Source of the DNA: CAZUAQ01 sp964618455
GTDB taxonomy: Bacteria; Planctomycetota; Phycisphaerae; UBA1845; PWPN01
Length of the DNA: 64,000 bases
Assembly (NCBI GenBank): GCA_964618455.1
Contig: CAZUAQ010000001.1
Span: 62,001 to 126,000 of the forward strand
Direction of reading: 5' to 3'
The number at the start of each line of letters is the position of its first letter. Within the stretch, counting starts at the first letter, position 1. Both the position numbers and the translations under genes were made by a program. The notes under the pieces are model-generated. The model was not told the DNA's origin. It was given only the letters and a program-made list of their open reading frames with translations, and did no database searches. Shown in pieces: positions 35,485 to 43,259 of the stretch.

Positions 35485-36321
35485 ATGTATTACCTCGATC
35501 CGCACATTCACATGGTGTCGCGTCTGACGGATTGTTACAACACGATCGCACAGAAGGGCTGCGTGGCAGTGTCGGAGCCGGCGTTCTGGGCGGGCTTCGA
35601 TCGCGGCTCGGCCGAATCGTTTCACGACTACTTCCGCCAACTCGTCGAGTTCGAGCCGAAGCGCGCGGCGCAGTACGGCGTGCAGCACTACTGCTGGCTG
35701 TGCATCAACGCCAAGGAAGCGGAAAACGTTTCGCTCTCGCGCGAGGTGTTGAAGCTGATCCCCGAGTTCCTCGATCGGCCGAACGTGCTGGGCATCGGGG
35801 AGATCGGCTTGAACAAGAATACGGCGAACGAAGCGACGATCTTCGTGGAGCATCTCGATCTGGCAGCGCGGTACAACGAGCTGGTGCTGGTGCATACGCC
35901 GCACCTGCGCGACAAGTACAAGGGCACGCGGATGATCCTGGACATGGTGGCGGAGGACAGCCGCATCTCCCCGGATCGCGTACTGATCGATCACGTCGAA
36001 GAGCATACCATTCGCCCGGCCCTCGACGCCGGGCACTGGGTGGGCATGACGCTGTACCCGGTGACGAAGTGTACGCCGCAGCGCGCGGCGGACATGGTCG
36101 AGCGTTACGGCACGGAACGCATCATGGCGAACTCCGCCGGGGACTGGGGGCCATCGAACCCGAGCGCGGTGCCGGAGCTGATCATGGAGTTGAAGCTGCG
36201 CGGCCACAGCGAACGCACGATCCGCAAGGTCGTGTACGAGAACCCCATCGAGTTCTTCAGCCAGTCGGCGCGGTGGCAGTTCACGCCGCCGGACGATGCG
36301 CCGGTGGCGGTCGGGGCGTGA
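35485..36321 (+). CDS. EboB-like TatD-family metal-dependent hydrolase
   Basis: A 278-residue TIM-barrel hydrolase. The N-terminal DPHIHMVSR (H7 and H9) is the metal site opening of the TatD superfamily, and IGEIGLNKN, LVHTPH and LIDHVEEHT give the other metal ligands. The start YYLDPHIHMVSRLTD and AVSEPAFWAG are close to EboB, the TatD-like member of the eustigmatophyte/cyanobacterial ebo cluster. The late part has ANSAGDWGPSNP. TatD members hydrolyse nucleic acids or phosphoesters; EboB's substrate is not established. No other ebo gene is present here. It has a purine-rich site (AGCAAGGA) upstream of the ATG. Confidence 0.85.
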   Translation: MYYLDPHIHMVSRLTDCYNTIAQKGCVAVSEPAFWAGFDRGSAESFHDYFRQLVEFEPKRAAQYGVQHYCWLCINAKEAENVSLSREVLKLIPEFLDRPNVLGIGEIGLNKNTANEATIFVEHLDLAARYNELVLVHTPHLRDKYKGTRMILDMVAEDSRISPDRVLIDHVEEHTIRPALDAGHWVGMTLYPVTKCTPQRAADMVERYGTERIMANSAGDWGPSNPSAVPELIMELKLRGHSERTIRKVVYENPIEFFSQSARWQFTPPDDAPVAVGA

Positions 36322-36370
36322 TTCGTTTCACCTTATCTCCGTGTCCGTAGATCACACGATCTAAAGGATC

Positions 36371-36398
36371 ATCCGCAGATTACACAGATTACGCAGAT
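36371..36398 (+). repeat. Left arm of a 28-base inverted repeat
   Basis: ATCCGCAGATTACACAGATT... (36371-36398) is found inverted at 37074-37101 with 27 of 28 matches. The two arms flank the gene at 36441-36884. The internal CAGATTAC/CAGATTAC units are themselves a short direct repeat. Confidence 0.85.
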
Positions 36399-36440
36399 AG
36401 AAGACGCCGGCAACGGATCGGTGGCGGTATAATCTGGCGC

Positions 36441-36884
36441 ATGCGATCTCTTGATGCTGATCCTGGCTTCTTGGCGGACCTGCGCAATCACGGTGTGTCC
36501 TTTGAGGAGTTATCCCCTAAGGTAACATGGCAGCACCAACAGCGCTGGCGGGAGTGTTACTGCGCGCCCATCTATGAGAAAACAGGCAAGTGGAGGATCG
36601 GTCGCTGGGACTGGAACACGTTCATGGAAGGCTACGCTCGTTGCGTTCTCGGCGAGAAGGCGTGGCGTCAATTCCTCGCATGTCCTGTCAATCACTTCCT
36701 GGTCATCCCTGAAGCTGGAAGCGGGTTACGTTGTTCCGCCGCCGCCATGCTTGAACTGTCGACCTGGCCTCAGGAATCGTACATCTTTCCGACTGATCTG
36801 GAATGGACAATGGTCCTATCGCATGAAGTTCCATTCTTCTCACGAAAGGAATGGCTCATTCAAAACGTCTCGGACATGGAGTGA
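36441..36884 (+). CDS. DUF4275-like protein in the inverted-repeat cassette
   Basis: A 147-residue protein. The ending SYIFPTDLEWTMVLSHEVPFF, with the preceding PVNHFLVIPEAGS, matches the DUF4275 pattern (x-FPxDLxWTMVxTHE). The first half is rich in Trp, Cys and Arg (RWRECYCAPIYEKTGKWRIGRWDW). DUF4275 proteins are of unknown function and appear scattered. A TATAAT lies seven bases before the ATG, with no ribosome site, so the mRNA may be leaderless. The gene is bracketed by the inverted repeat at 36371 and 37074. Confidence 0.7.
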   Translation: MRSLDADPGFLADLRNHGVSFEELSPKVTWQHQQRWRECYCAPIYEKTGKWRIGRWDWNTFMEGYARCVLGEKAWRQFLACPVNHFLVIPEAGSGLRCSAAAMLELSTWPQESYIFPTDLEWTMVLSHEVPFFSRKEWLIQNVSDME

Positions 36885-37466
36885 GCGAACAGGATTACAA
36901 CAAGGTTGTTGTCATATAATCGACACGGTCCCATTTCAATGCGACTCTGAATAGCCGGCCCGGTAATGAACCCTCTCGTCCTCAAGAGTAGTAGGAAGAG
37001 CGACCCTGTTCGATTCCCGCGTTGTCATGCGCTGATGAGGTCATGCTTCGCATCGGTTGCATTTGTTTTCTTCATCTGCGCAATCTGTGTAATCTGCGGA
37101 TGCATCTTCATCTTGACCGAGGCGCGCTCTACCCAGATGCCCGGTCAAACATGTTCTCCGCTCCATCACGGTCGCGATACTGACCATTGGGGGTACGGAT
37201 CTCAGCGCGATGGTTGCGCGGGTACAGTTTGGCTGACAGCGGGTGTGCGTGTTGTTGAAAGTGCTGGGGGTGGGATTGGTTCTTGCTTCGATTCGTCGTC
37301 CGTTGTTTAATCCTCTTGCACTCCAGGGCTGTGTGCCGCTTTGGAAGTGGCTTGTTCCCGGTTACTTGATGTCGCGAAACCATGGGAGGCTTCGGACTTG
37401 TTTTCAAGGGCGATCTTGCGGCTGAACTCACGTGTTCGCGGCCATCATGGCGAAAGGTTCTGGCAT
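36885..37466. other. Intergenic region with the right repeat arm
   Basis: About 580 bases without a convincing gene. It contains the right arm of the inverted repeat (37074-37101) and a small hairpin at about 36897-36918 (ACAAC/GTTGT) just after the DUF4275-like gene. Open frames here, such as 36966-37310, start without a ribosome site and read as low-quality sequence. Confidence 0.55.
37074..37101 (-). repeat. Right arm of the 28-base inverted repeat
   Basis: The reverse complement matches 36371-36398 in 27 of 28 positions (a single C/T difference). Distance between the outer ends is 731 bases. Confidence 0.85.
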
Positions 37467-38816
37467 ATGGATGTTCGATACCGCGGTGTCGGGATCTTGG
37501 CGTTCCTGGTGATCGTGCTGGTGTGCGGGTGTTCGCCGACCGGCGCGGAGGCGGGATCTTCCGGTCTGGATCGTACTCCGCCAGGCGACGGTGGCGCTCC
37601 CTCGGAACAGACCGGCGAACCCTCGAGGCGTACTTCGTCGCCTTCGGGGCCGGGTTACCGCCTGTGCGCGGAGGGACTGCCGAAGACGGGCATGTGGAAG
37701 TGCGATCCGGTCCTGGCGGATGTGAACGGCGACGGGCGTCTGGATGTGGCGGGGCTGCCCCGACTGGGAAACGGTCCGGCGGTGTGGATTCAGCAGGCCG
37801 ACGGTACATGGCGCGAGTCGTCGAGGGGGTTGCGCGAGCAGAAGCGCTCGTGCGGCGGCGGATTGGCGGTGGGCGACGTGAACGGGGACGGCCACGCCGA
37901 CCTCGCGGCGGGCGATCATTGTCACGGGATCTCCGTGTATCTCGGCGACGGCAAGGGGCGCTGGTCGACGGTGGTGAGGGGATTGATTCCGCCGCTGGTG
38001 CCGGAAGACCATCCGCGGGTCGATCTGTATCGCGGGGCCGAAGATCTCGCGATGGGTGACGTCAACGGCGACGGCCATCCGGATCTCGTGACCGGGGCGA
38101 GCGACGAGGGGGGCATCAATCTCTTCTTCGGGGACGGTACGGGCATCACCTGGAACTGGTCCGACGACGCTCTTCCCAAGACGGGCTGGGCGAATCGCGT
38201 GGCGATCGCTGACGTGAACGGGGACGGCCGTCCGGACATCGCCGCCTCGAAAGGGGAAGGGCCGCGCGTCTGGCTGCAGCAAGCGGACGGTAAATGGGAG
38301 GATGCTTCGAAGGGCTTGCCGTCGCCGATGGTGCGCGGCCTGTACACGGGGCTGTCGCCACGCGATCTAAACGGGGACGGTCGCGTGGACCTGGCGGTAG
38401 CGAACTGGGTGGATGGTCCGGAAGTTTTCTTCCAGCAGCCCGGGGGCACGTGGAAGAAGGCGAAGGATGTCTTCCCGGAGATGAAGGGCGGGGCGTATGG
38501 CCTGGATACGGGGGACGCAAATCGCGACGGGCACATGGATATCGTGGTGTCCGGGCGGCTCAACCTGGAAGGCGGCTATGTACGGGGCGTGTTCCTCCTG
38601 CTCGGCGACGGCAAGGGGCAATATCGCTTCGCGTCTGAAAGCGGCCTGCCGACGACGGGTCTTGCCGCCACGGCGGGGGTGACTTTGGGTGACATCAACG
38701 GTGACGGCGCTCTTGACGTGGCGGCGGGCAGCGGCCTGATCGTCGAGACGGCGGAAGGGCCGACCGAACCGTCGATCCCGGAGCGCTTGTTGGTCTGGTG
38801 CGCGACATCACGATGA
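37467..38816 (+). CDS. FG-GAP/VCBS-repeat lipoprotein
   Basis: A 449-residue exported protein. A signal segment (about residues 9-22, ILAFLVIVLVCGC) ends in a Cys that may be lipid-modified. A low-complexity Gly/Pro/Ser linker follows, then seven FG-GAP units with calcium-type loops: DVNGDGRLD, DVNGDGHAD, DVNGDGHPD, DVNGDGRPD, DLNGDGRVD, DANRDGHMD and DINGDGALD. Seven blades are enough for a closed beta-propeller. No ASPIC/UnbV domain is present, unlike the protein at 12495. Such proteins are usually extracellular and bind ligands. The start has AAAGG ahead; the frame is open upstream to 37341. Confidence 0.85.
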   Translation: MDVRYRGVGILAFLVIVLVCGCSPTGAEAGSSGLDRTPPGDGGAPSEQTGEPSRRTSSPSGPGYRLCAEGLPKTGMWKCDPVLADVNGDGRLDVAGLPRLGNGPAVWIQQADGTWRESSRGLREQKRSCGGGLAVGDVNGDGHADLAAGDHCHGISVYLGDGKGRWSTVVRGLIPPLVPEDHPRVDLYRGAEDLAMGDVNGDGHPDLVTGASDEGGINLFFGDGTGITWNWSDDALPKTGWANRVAIADVNGDGRPDIAASKGEGPRVWLQQADGKWEDASKGLPSPMVRGLYTGLSPRDLNGDGRVDLAVANWVDGPEVFFQQPGGTWKKAKDVFPEMKGGAYGLDTGDANRDGHMDIVVSGRLNLEGGYVRGVFLLLGDGKGQYRFASESGLPTTGLAATAGVTLGDINGDGALDVAAGSGLIVETAEGPTEPSIPERLLVWCATSR

Positions 38817-38859
38817 CCTTGAGGGCGTGCGTCGGGTGCGGGTACGTTCAACCATCGCA

Positions 38860-39234
38860 TCAGACGGTCGTGTTGAGGGCTTCCTTGACGGCATCGATCA
38901 GCAGCGATGATTCACACGGTTTCTGCAGAATGAAGCGGCTGCCGAGGTCGCGGGCACGTTGACGGTTGTCGGGCTGGGCATTGGCGGTCAGGAAGATCAC
39001 CGGCACCTCCCGGCAATCAGGCAGCGTCTGGAGTTGCTCGAAGGTCTCGAACCCATCCATGTCCGGCATGCGGATGTCCAGAATGATCAGGTTCAGCTTG
39101 CGATTACGGGCGATGGTCAGCGCCTCGCCGCCGTCGCGCGCGGTCAACACGTGATAACCGCAGGATCGCAGGCGATGCGCCGTCGCAATCAAGAGATGCG
39201 GTTCATCGTCCACCAACATGATCCAGTCAGACAT
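38860..39234 (-). CDS. Single-domain response regulator (receiver)
   Basis: A 124-residue receiver domain. MLVDDEPH supplies the acidic pair, D53 in LIILDIRMPDMDG is the phosphorylation site, FLTAN has the Thr, and LQKPCE the conserved Lys. There is no DNA-binding or enzyme output domain. It overlaps the histidine kinase stop codon (ATGTCTGA), so translation is coupled and the kinase at 39227 is its probable partner. The start at 39234 is chosen for that overlap; the upstream extension to 39270 lies inside the kinase gene. Confidence 0.9.
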   Translation of the reverse strand: MSDWIMLVDDEPHLLIATAHRLRSCGYHVLTARDGGEALTIARNRKLNLIILDIRMPDMDGFETFEQLQTLPDCREVPVIFLTANAQPDNRQRARDLGSRFILQKPCESSLLIDAVKEALNTTV

Positions 39235-40597
39235 GAACGGCTTCTCCACTGCTGTTGCCGAGTTCTTCAAGGCACGTCCGGATCAGGGTTGTGTTCCGAT
39301 TCCGTCCGGGGGGAAAGGCACCGGCCGGTTCCATGGTGATGTTCGGGACGCGTCTGCTCGGCAGCCCCTCGTACGCTTGATCGACGCTTCGGCGGAGTCG
39401 CTTGAGAATCTGCTCGTGGCTGGGTGACGAGGCGAGGATCAACCAGCGCGAGGTGTCTTCGGTCGGAAGAAACAGATCGAACGGGCGAAGGCTTCGATTG
39501 ATGTAGTCGGCGGCGCTGCGGCGCGCGGCGAGATCAGCGTGATCGACGGAAATCCGGATCAGCGCGATGGACTGTGAATCACTCTTCAGCGAAGAGAGAC
39601 GATTGAGGTACAGCTCGATCACGTGCGCGGGTTCGTAGACGGGCACGGTGAAGCTGAACGTGCTCCCTTCGCCGGGAACGCTCTTCACGAACACGTCACC
39701 GAGATTGAGTTGGACCAGTTCCTTGACGATGGAGAGCCCGAGCCCGAAGCCCTTGGCCGCCAGACCGCTGTTCCCGCATTGACGAAAACGATCGAAGATG
39801 ATCTCGAGATGCTCCGGCGTAATGCCGGGTCCTTCGTCGATCACATCCACCCGCAGCATCCCCGGCCGGTCGGGATCGCGCTCGGCGCGCACATCGACCC
39901 GCCCGCCCTGGGGAGAGAATTTCATGGCGTTGATGACAAGATTGGTGAGCACGCGCCCGCACTTCTCGAGGTCCGCGTAAATGGAAGGGAGGGGTGCTGC
40001 GCAATCGACATTCAGTTCGATCTTCTGCGTGATGGCGCGTTGATGCCAGGCCACGCTGCCAAGATCGATTACCTCCGTCAGCGAGCCGGGCATTCGCGCC
40101 GCCCCCAGCAATCCGGCATCGATGCGGCTGGTGTCCAGAAGGTCGTTCACCATGAGCGTGAGATCGTTCACCTTGCCGGCCATGATGGTCAGATAATCGC
40201 GCTGGGTCTCATTGATCTCGCCGGTCAGTCCGTCGAGCAGAAGGGCGATGAATTCCTTCAGTACCGCCAGGGGGGTCCGGAATTCATGGGAGACGTTATC
40301 GACCAGCGCGTGCGAGAGATCGACCAGCTCGGCGAGGCGACGGTTTTTCGAGAGCATCTCCTGACGATAGATGGCGTTCTGGGATTCGAGATCGGAACGC
40401 CGGAGGAGACGAACAAGGCTGCACGCCAGGATTTCAGGGCGCTGTTTTTCGAATTGGCAGGACATCGAACGCGGCGTGTTCGACGGGTCTCGGCCCGATT
40501 GCGGTAATGGACATTCCGGTAATTCGGTAAGCAGGCTTGCGGCAGGCTTCGAACACGTCACAGTGCATTCCCCTGAAAAACGAGTGCATGTAGACAT
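39227..40597 (-). CDS. Soluble-type sensor histidine kinase
   Basis: A 456-residue protein. HisKA domain: NVSHEFRTPLAVLKEF with H104. HATPase_c: NLVINAMKFSPQGG (N box), VDVIDEGPGI (G1), FDRFRQCG (F box) and GFGLGLSIVK (G2). No transmembrane segment or PAS/GAF domain is visible. Before the H box there is a coiled region (LESQNAIYRQEMLSKNRRLAEL). About 120 residues follow the ATPase (SQSIALIRISVDHADLAARRS...RWLILASSPSHEQILKRLRR), resembling a degenerate nucleotide-cyclase or second regulatory domain; I cannot name it. The N-terminus is uncertain: a second frame upstream (40434-40643) reads well and may be the true start joined by a frameshift. Confidence 0.85.
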   Translation of the reverse strand: MSTCTRFSGECTVTCSKPAASLLTELPECPLPQSGRDPSNTPRSMSCQFEKQRPEILACSLVRLLRRSDLESQNAIYRQEMLSKNRRLAELVDLSHALVDNVSHEFRTPLAVLKEFIALLLDGLTGEINETQRDYLTIMAGKVNDLTLMVNDLLDTSRIDAGLLGAARMPGSLTEVIDLGSVAWHQRAITQKIELNVDCAAPLPSIYADLEKCGRVLTNLVINAMKFSPQGGRVDVRAERDPDRPGMLRVDVIDEGPGITPEHLEIIFDRFRQCGNSGLAAKGFGLGLSIVKELVQLNLGDVFVKSVPGEGSTFSFTVPVYEPAHVIELYLNRLSSLKSDSQSIALIRISVDHADLAARRSAADYINRSLRPFDLFLPTEDTSRWLILASSPSHEQILKRLRRSVDQAYEGLPSRRVPNITMEPAGAFPPGRNRNTTLIRTCLEELGNSSGEAVHV

Positions 40598-40643
40598 CGA
40601 GCAATTGCGCGGGGGGCATGAGTCTGAATTCGGAAGGCGCCAT
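40434..40643 (-). other. Alternate-frame stretch that may be the true N-terminus of the kinase
   Basis: This frame translates to MAPSEFRLMPPAQLLDVYMHSFFRG..., ending ...EHAAFDVLPIRKTAP before a stop. It has a more protein-like composition than the first 50 residues of the annotated kinase frame, which are Cys/Thr/Ser-rich. A run of five A residues lies at the point where the frames could join. Either a frameshift (real, programmed or from sequencing) or a coincidental open frame would explain it. Confidence 0.35.
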
Positions 40644-40879
40644 TTGTCACGATATCAGGCCGATGCGAGTTGCCTTTGACCGTCGCTGTATCGTAAATAG
40701 AAGGCATGCACGGCTGAGGTTCAGTTCAGTGCAGGGAACTACGGGGATAGGCATCCACCACATCAGCGTCGCCGATAACCCGTCGCGTACTGGGACGTGA
40801 TCGGAGATTCACCGCAGGTCGGCGAGAACAACTGACCCTGAGGCAGCGGGGAAGGTGCGCGCGGTCGCACGAGGTAAGC

Positions 40880-41290
40880 ATGAAGGTGACTTCACCCATC
40901 GCCAACGACACGCCGGTCGCTCGGATCCTGATCGTGGATCGCGACCCTGAGGTGACGGTCGCGCTGGCCGCGCGGCTGAGAGGCTTGGGCTTTGCAACGG
41001 ACATTTCCCACTCTTCTCACAATGCGATGCTTCTGGCCCTTCGCCAGCGTCCCGATCTGATCATTCTCGACGTGGACATGCCCGTCTTTACCGGTCTCGA
41101 GTTTCATGAATGCCTGCAGTATGCGGGGCGGTGCCGCGACATTCCGGTTGTCTATCTCAGTGCGAGTGACAGTTCGACGAGTCGCCTCGTAGCGCTGAGA
41201 CAGGGGGCCCGCGCTTTCCTGACGAAGCCGTTTGAAACCCGGGAACTGCTCGATGTGATCGATCGCATCCTCGAGCCCGCGGCGGCGTGA
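40880..41290 (+). CDS. Single-domain response regulator (receiver)
   Basis: A 136-residue receiver. ILIVDRDPEV is the acidic pocket, D64 in LIILDVDMPVFTG the phospho-acceptor, YLSASD the Ser/Thr and LTKPFE the Lys. No output domain. A 15-residue N-terminal tail precedes the domain. It is divergent from the kinase-receiver pair at 38860-40597 and shares the intergenic region of about 280 bases, which suggests common regulation. It may be a second target of the same kinase. Confidence 0.9.
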   Translation: MKVTSPIANDTPVARILIVDRDPEVTVALAARLRGLGFATDISHSSHNAMLLALRQRPDLIILDVDMPVFTGLEFHECLQYAGRCRDIPVVYLSASDSSTSRLVALRQGARAFLTKPFETRELLDVIDRILEPAAA

Positions 41291-41433
41291 ACCTCTTGCC
41301 CGTCCTATAGTTTCATTATCAGATTGCTCCGGTCGGCCACTCGCGCGATTAAGTGAATCGTCGACGCGTCTGATCCGAAAATCAAAGTAGTCGGCTATTC
41401 CATGCAAGTGTGAAACTCGCCCGGAGATCACCC

Positions 41434-41841
41434 GTGAACACTCAACTCCCGCGTATTCTCATCGCCGATGATGACCATGGTTGGCGGGAAGCCCTCCGCG
41501 CCCGTTTGAGTCACGAAGGCTTTGATGTCGTGATGGCGGAGAGCGGTGCCGATGCCATACAGGCATTCGAGGAGGACGAAGTCGATCTGGCCCTTCTCGA
41601 TGTTCATCTCCCGGATATGGACGGCTTTGCCATCTGCGAACACATCCGGAGTCAGCCGTCGGGCTGCCATCTGCCGGTGATCATGCTCACCGGATGCGAC
41701 AGCGGCATCGTCCGTCGGCATCTTCACAACCTCAGCGTGACCGTGGGGAGTGATCGCTGCCTGACCAAGACGTGCGATTCGTCGACGATCGTGTCCGGGA
41801 TCCGGGATCTGCTGAAGGCGCAGCCGGCTACGGTCGCGTGA
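41434..41841 (+). CDS. Single-domain response regulator with atypical Lys loop
   Basis: A 135-residue receiver. LIADDDHGW is the acidic pocket, D56 in LALLDVHLPDMDG the phospho-acceptor and MLTGCD the Thr. The usual K-P is CLTKTC (Lys then Thr). Between the Thr and Lys regions there is a longer, His/Arg-rich loop (GIVRRHLHNLSV). No output domain. GTG at 41434 has GGAG seven bases upstream and is preferred over the earlier GTG at 41410. It is the third stand-alone receiver of the cluster. Confidence 0.85.
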   Translation: MNTQLPRILIADDDHGWREALRARLSHEGFDVVMAESGADAIQAFEEDEVDLALLDVHLPDMDGFAICEHIRSQPSGCHLPVIMLTGCDSGIVRRHLHNLSVTVGSDRCLTKTCDSSTIVSGIRDLLKAQPATVA

Positions 41842-41863
41842 GCCCGGTGCCGCCGGGGCGACG

Positions 41864-42433
41864 TCATGCCGGAAGTCGGACATGCGCGAGAGGCGTGTGA
41901 ATCGGGCCTCGGGGGGTCAACTCGGATTGAAACACCACGACTTCCTCGACTCTTAGGGGTTGCTCCGGCTGAAGATCATGTTTCGCCAGGATGTCGCGGA
42001 TGTTTTCCGGCGAGACTCGGCTTCTCGTGCGTCCCAGCGTCAGATGAGGGTGAAAGGCTCGCGATTCGCGCGCGATCCCCAGTGGTTCCAATGCGGTTTC
42101 CACTCGTTCATGCAGATTGCTCAGCGCACCATCCGGATCGTCAACGCCGAGCCAGATCACGCGTGCCGGACCCCGCGGCGGAAAGCAACCCAGCTTGCCG
42201 GTGAACAGCGAAAACGCGGCCTGTCGGCGGGATGCATCTCTCACCGCGGAGCATACATCGTCGATCCGCGTATCATCGATTTCGCCCAGAAACTTGATCG
42301 TGAGGTGCAGGTGTTCGGCGCGGGCCCAGTTCATCGGCCAGCCGCAGGCCTTGAGTTCACGCTGCAGAAGGGTGAGCCTTTCGCGCAGCGTATCATGGAT
42401 CTCAATCGCCACGAAGCATCGCATGCCGCGCAT
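41864..42433 (-). CDS. thpR: RNA 2',3'-cyclic phosphodiesterase (ThpR/LigT family)
   Basis: A 189-residue 2H phosphoesterase. The two catalytic motifs are HLTIKFLG (H43, T45) and HLTLGR (H130, T132), in the expected N- and C-terminal lobes. RCFVAIEI starts the domain and the final LAHVRLP ends it. Members open 2',3'-cyclic phosphates to 2'-phosphates and have a role in RNA metabolism. The gene is convergent with the third receiver gene, 22 bases apart. Confidence 0.9.
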   Translation of the reverse strand: MRGMRCFVAIEIHDTLRERLTLLQRELKACGWPMNWARAEHLHLTIKFLGEIDDTRIDDVCSAVRDASRRQAAFSLFTGKLGCFPPRGPARVIWLGVDDPDGALSNLHERVETALEPLGIARESRAFHPHLTLGRTRSRVSPENIRDILAKHDLQPEQPLRVEEVVVFQSELTPRGPIHTPLAHVRLPA

Positions 42434-42612
42434 GATACGCGGCGATCGGCACGTTGCCTACGGTTTGCAGCAGAGGGTGTGTTCGAGTGGGAGTATCAGC
42501 CCGGATCCTGCACATGTCTCGGTTGACGAGCGCAATATTGTGTTGTGGGCTGTCTCAGTCTGGAAGTAGGAGCGGTTTCTGAGAATCTCCCTCACGTGCC
42601 CGGTGTGTTATC

Positions 42613-43128
42613 TCAGGTGGACAGGGCGGGCACGGAGGACGATGCAGAAAACTGTTCGTTCTTTTTCGGATCCGGGGAGCCGAACATCTCCTCAATCTTC
42701 TGATATCGATAGTTGAAGATCGTTTCGACATCGCGTTTAACGCTCAACGCATGGGCAATCCGCCCGATCGGTCCCAGTGGCAGGGCATAGCGGACGACAT
42801 CCATCATCTTCGTGCCGCCATCCACCTCCTCGAAACGATGCGTGTGATGCCAGACGCGGTACGGCCCGCTGAGCTGCACATCAACGAAGGTGCGCGGAGG
42901 CTGCCAGACGAGAATCTCCGTTTTCCAGCGGATGGGGATTCCCCGGAGTTTGAGCTTGTAGCGGATATGCGCTCCAGCGTGCATCGTGATCGGACCCGGG
43001 GTCAGAATGCGAAATTCGAGAAAGTCCGGTGTCAGAATCTCGAGATTCTCGGCATTGCAGAAGAACTCGAAGACCTCGTCCAGGGGTTTGGGAACGAATT
43101 GGGTCTGTTCGAAGCGATAGGTCTTCAT
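42613..43128 (-). CDS. SRPBCC-family ligand-binding protein
   Basis: A 171-residue START/SRPBCC-type protein (polyketide cyclase/dehydrase-like). PKPLDEVFEFFCNAENLEILTPDFLEFRI and HAGAHIRYKLKLRGIPIRWKTEI form the helix-grip entrance; VDVQLSGPYRVWHHTHRFEEVDGGTKMMDVVRY are later strands. Related proteins bind small hydrophobic ligands. No catalytic residues are evident. The gene is divergent from the amidohydrolase gene with an AT-rich promoter between them. The last 20 residues are polar and probably disordered. Confidence 0.8.
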   Translation of the reverse strand: MKTYRFEQTQFVPKPLDEVFEFFCNAENLEILTPDFLEFRILTPGPITMHAGAHIRYKLKLRGIPIRWKTEILVWQPPRTFVDVQLSGPYRVWHHTHRFEEVDGGTKMMDVVRYALPLGPIGRIAHALSVKRDVETIFNYRYQKIEEMFGSPDPKKNEQFSASSSVPALST

Positions 43129-43164
43129 GACTTTTTCTCCTTGCGTCCGGAATCCGGGTCAAGC

Positions 43165-43193
43165 CTGACCTCCGCTACGCCCCTGATTATAAT
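43165..43193 (+). promoter_or_regulatory. Shared divergent promoter, amidohydrolase / SRPBCC gene
   Basis: Rightward: CTGACC (43165-43170), 17 bases, TATAAT (43188-43193). The octamer ATTATAAT (43186-43193) also reads TATAAT leftward, toward the SRPBCC gene start at 43128, so the two -10 elements overlap and the genes may be mutually regulated. Confidence 0.6.
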
Positions 43194-43259
43194 GATCGCG
43201 ATTCCATCGGGACCACCTGTGCGCTTGGATCGCCGAAACCAGGAAGTGGAAGAGCCCCC

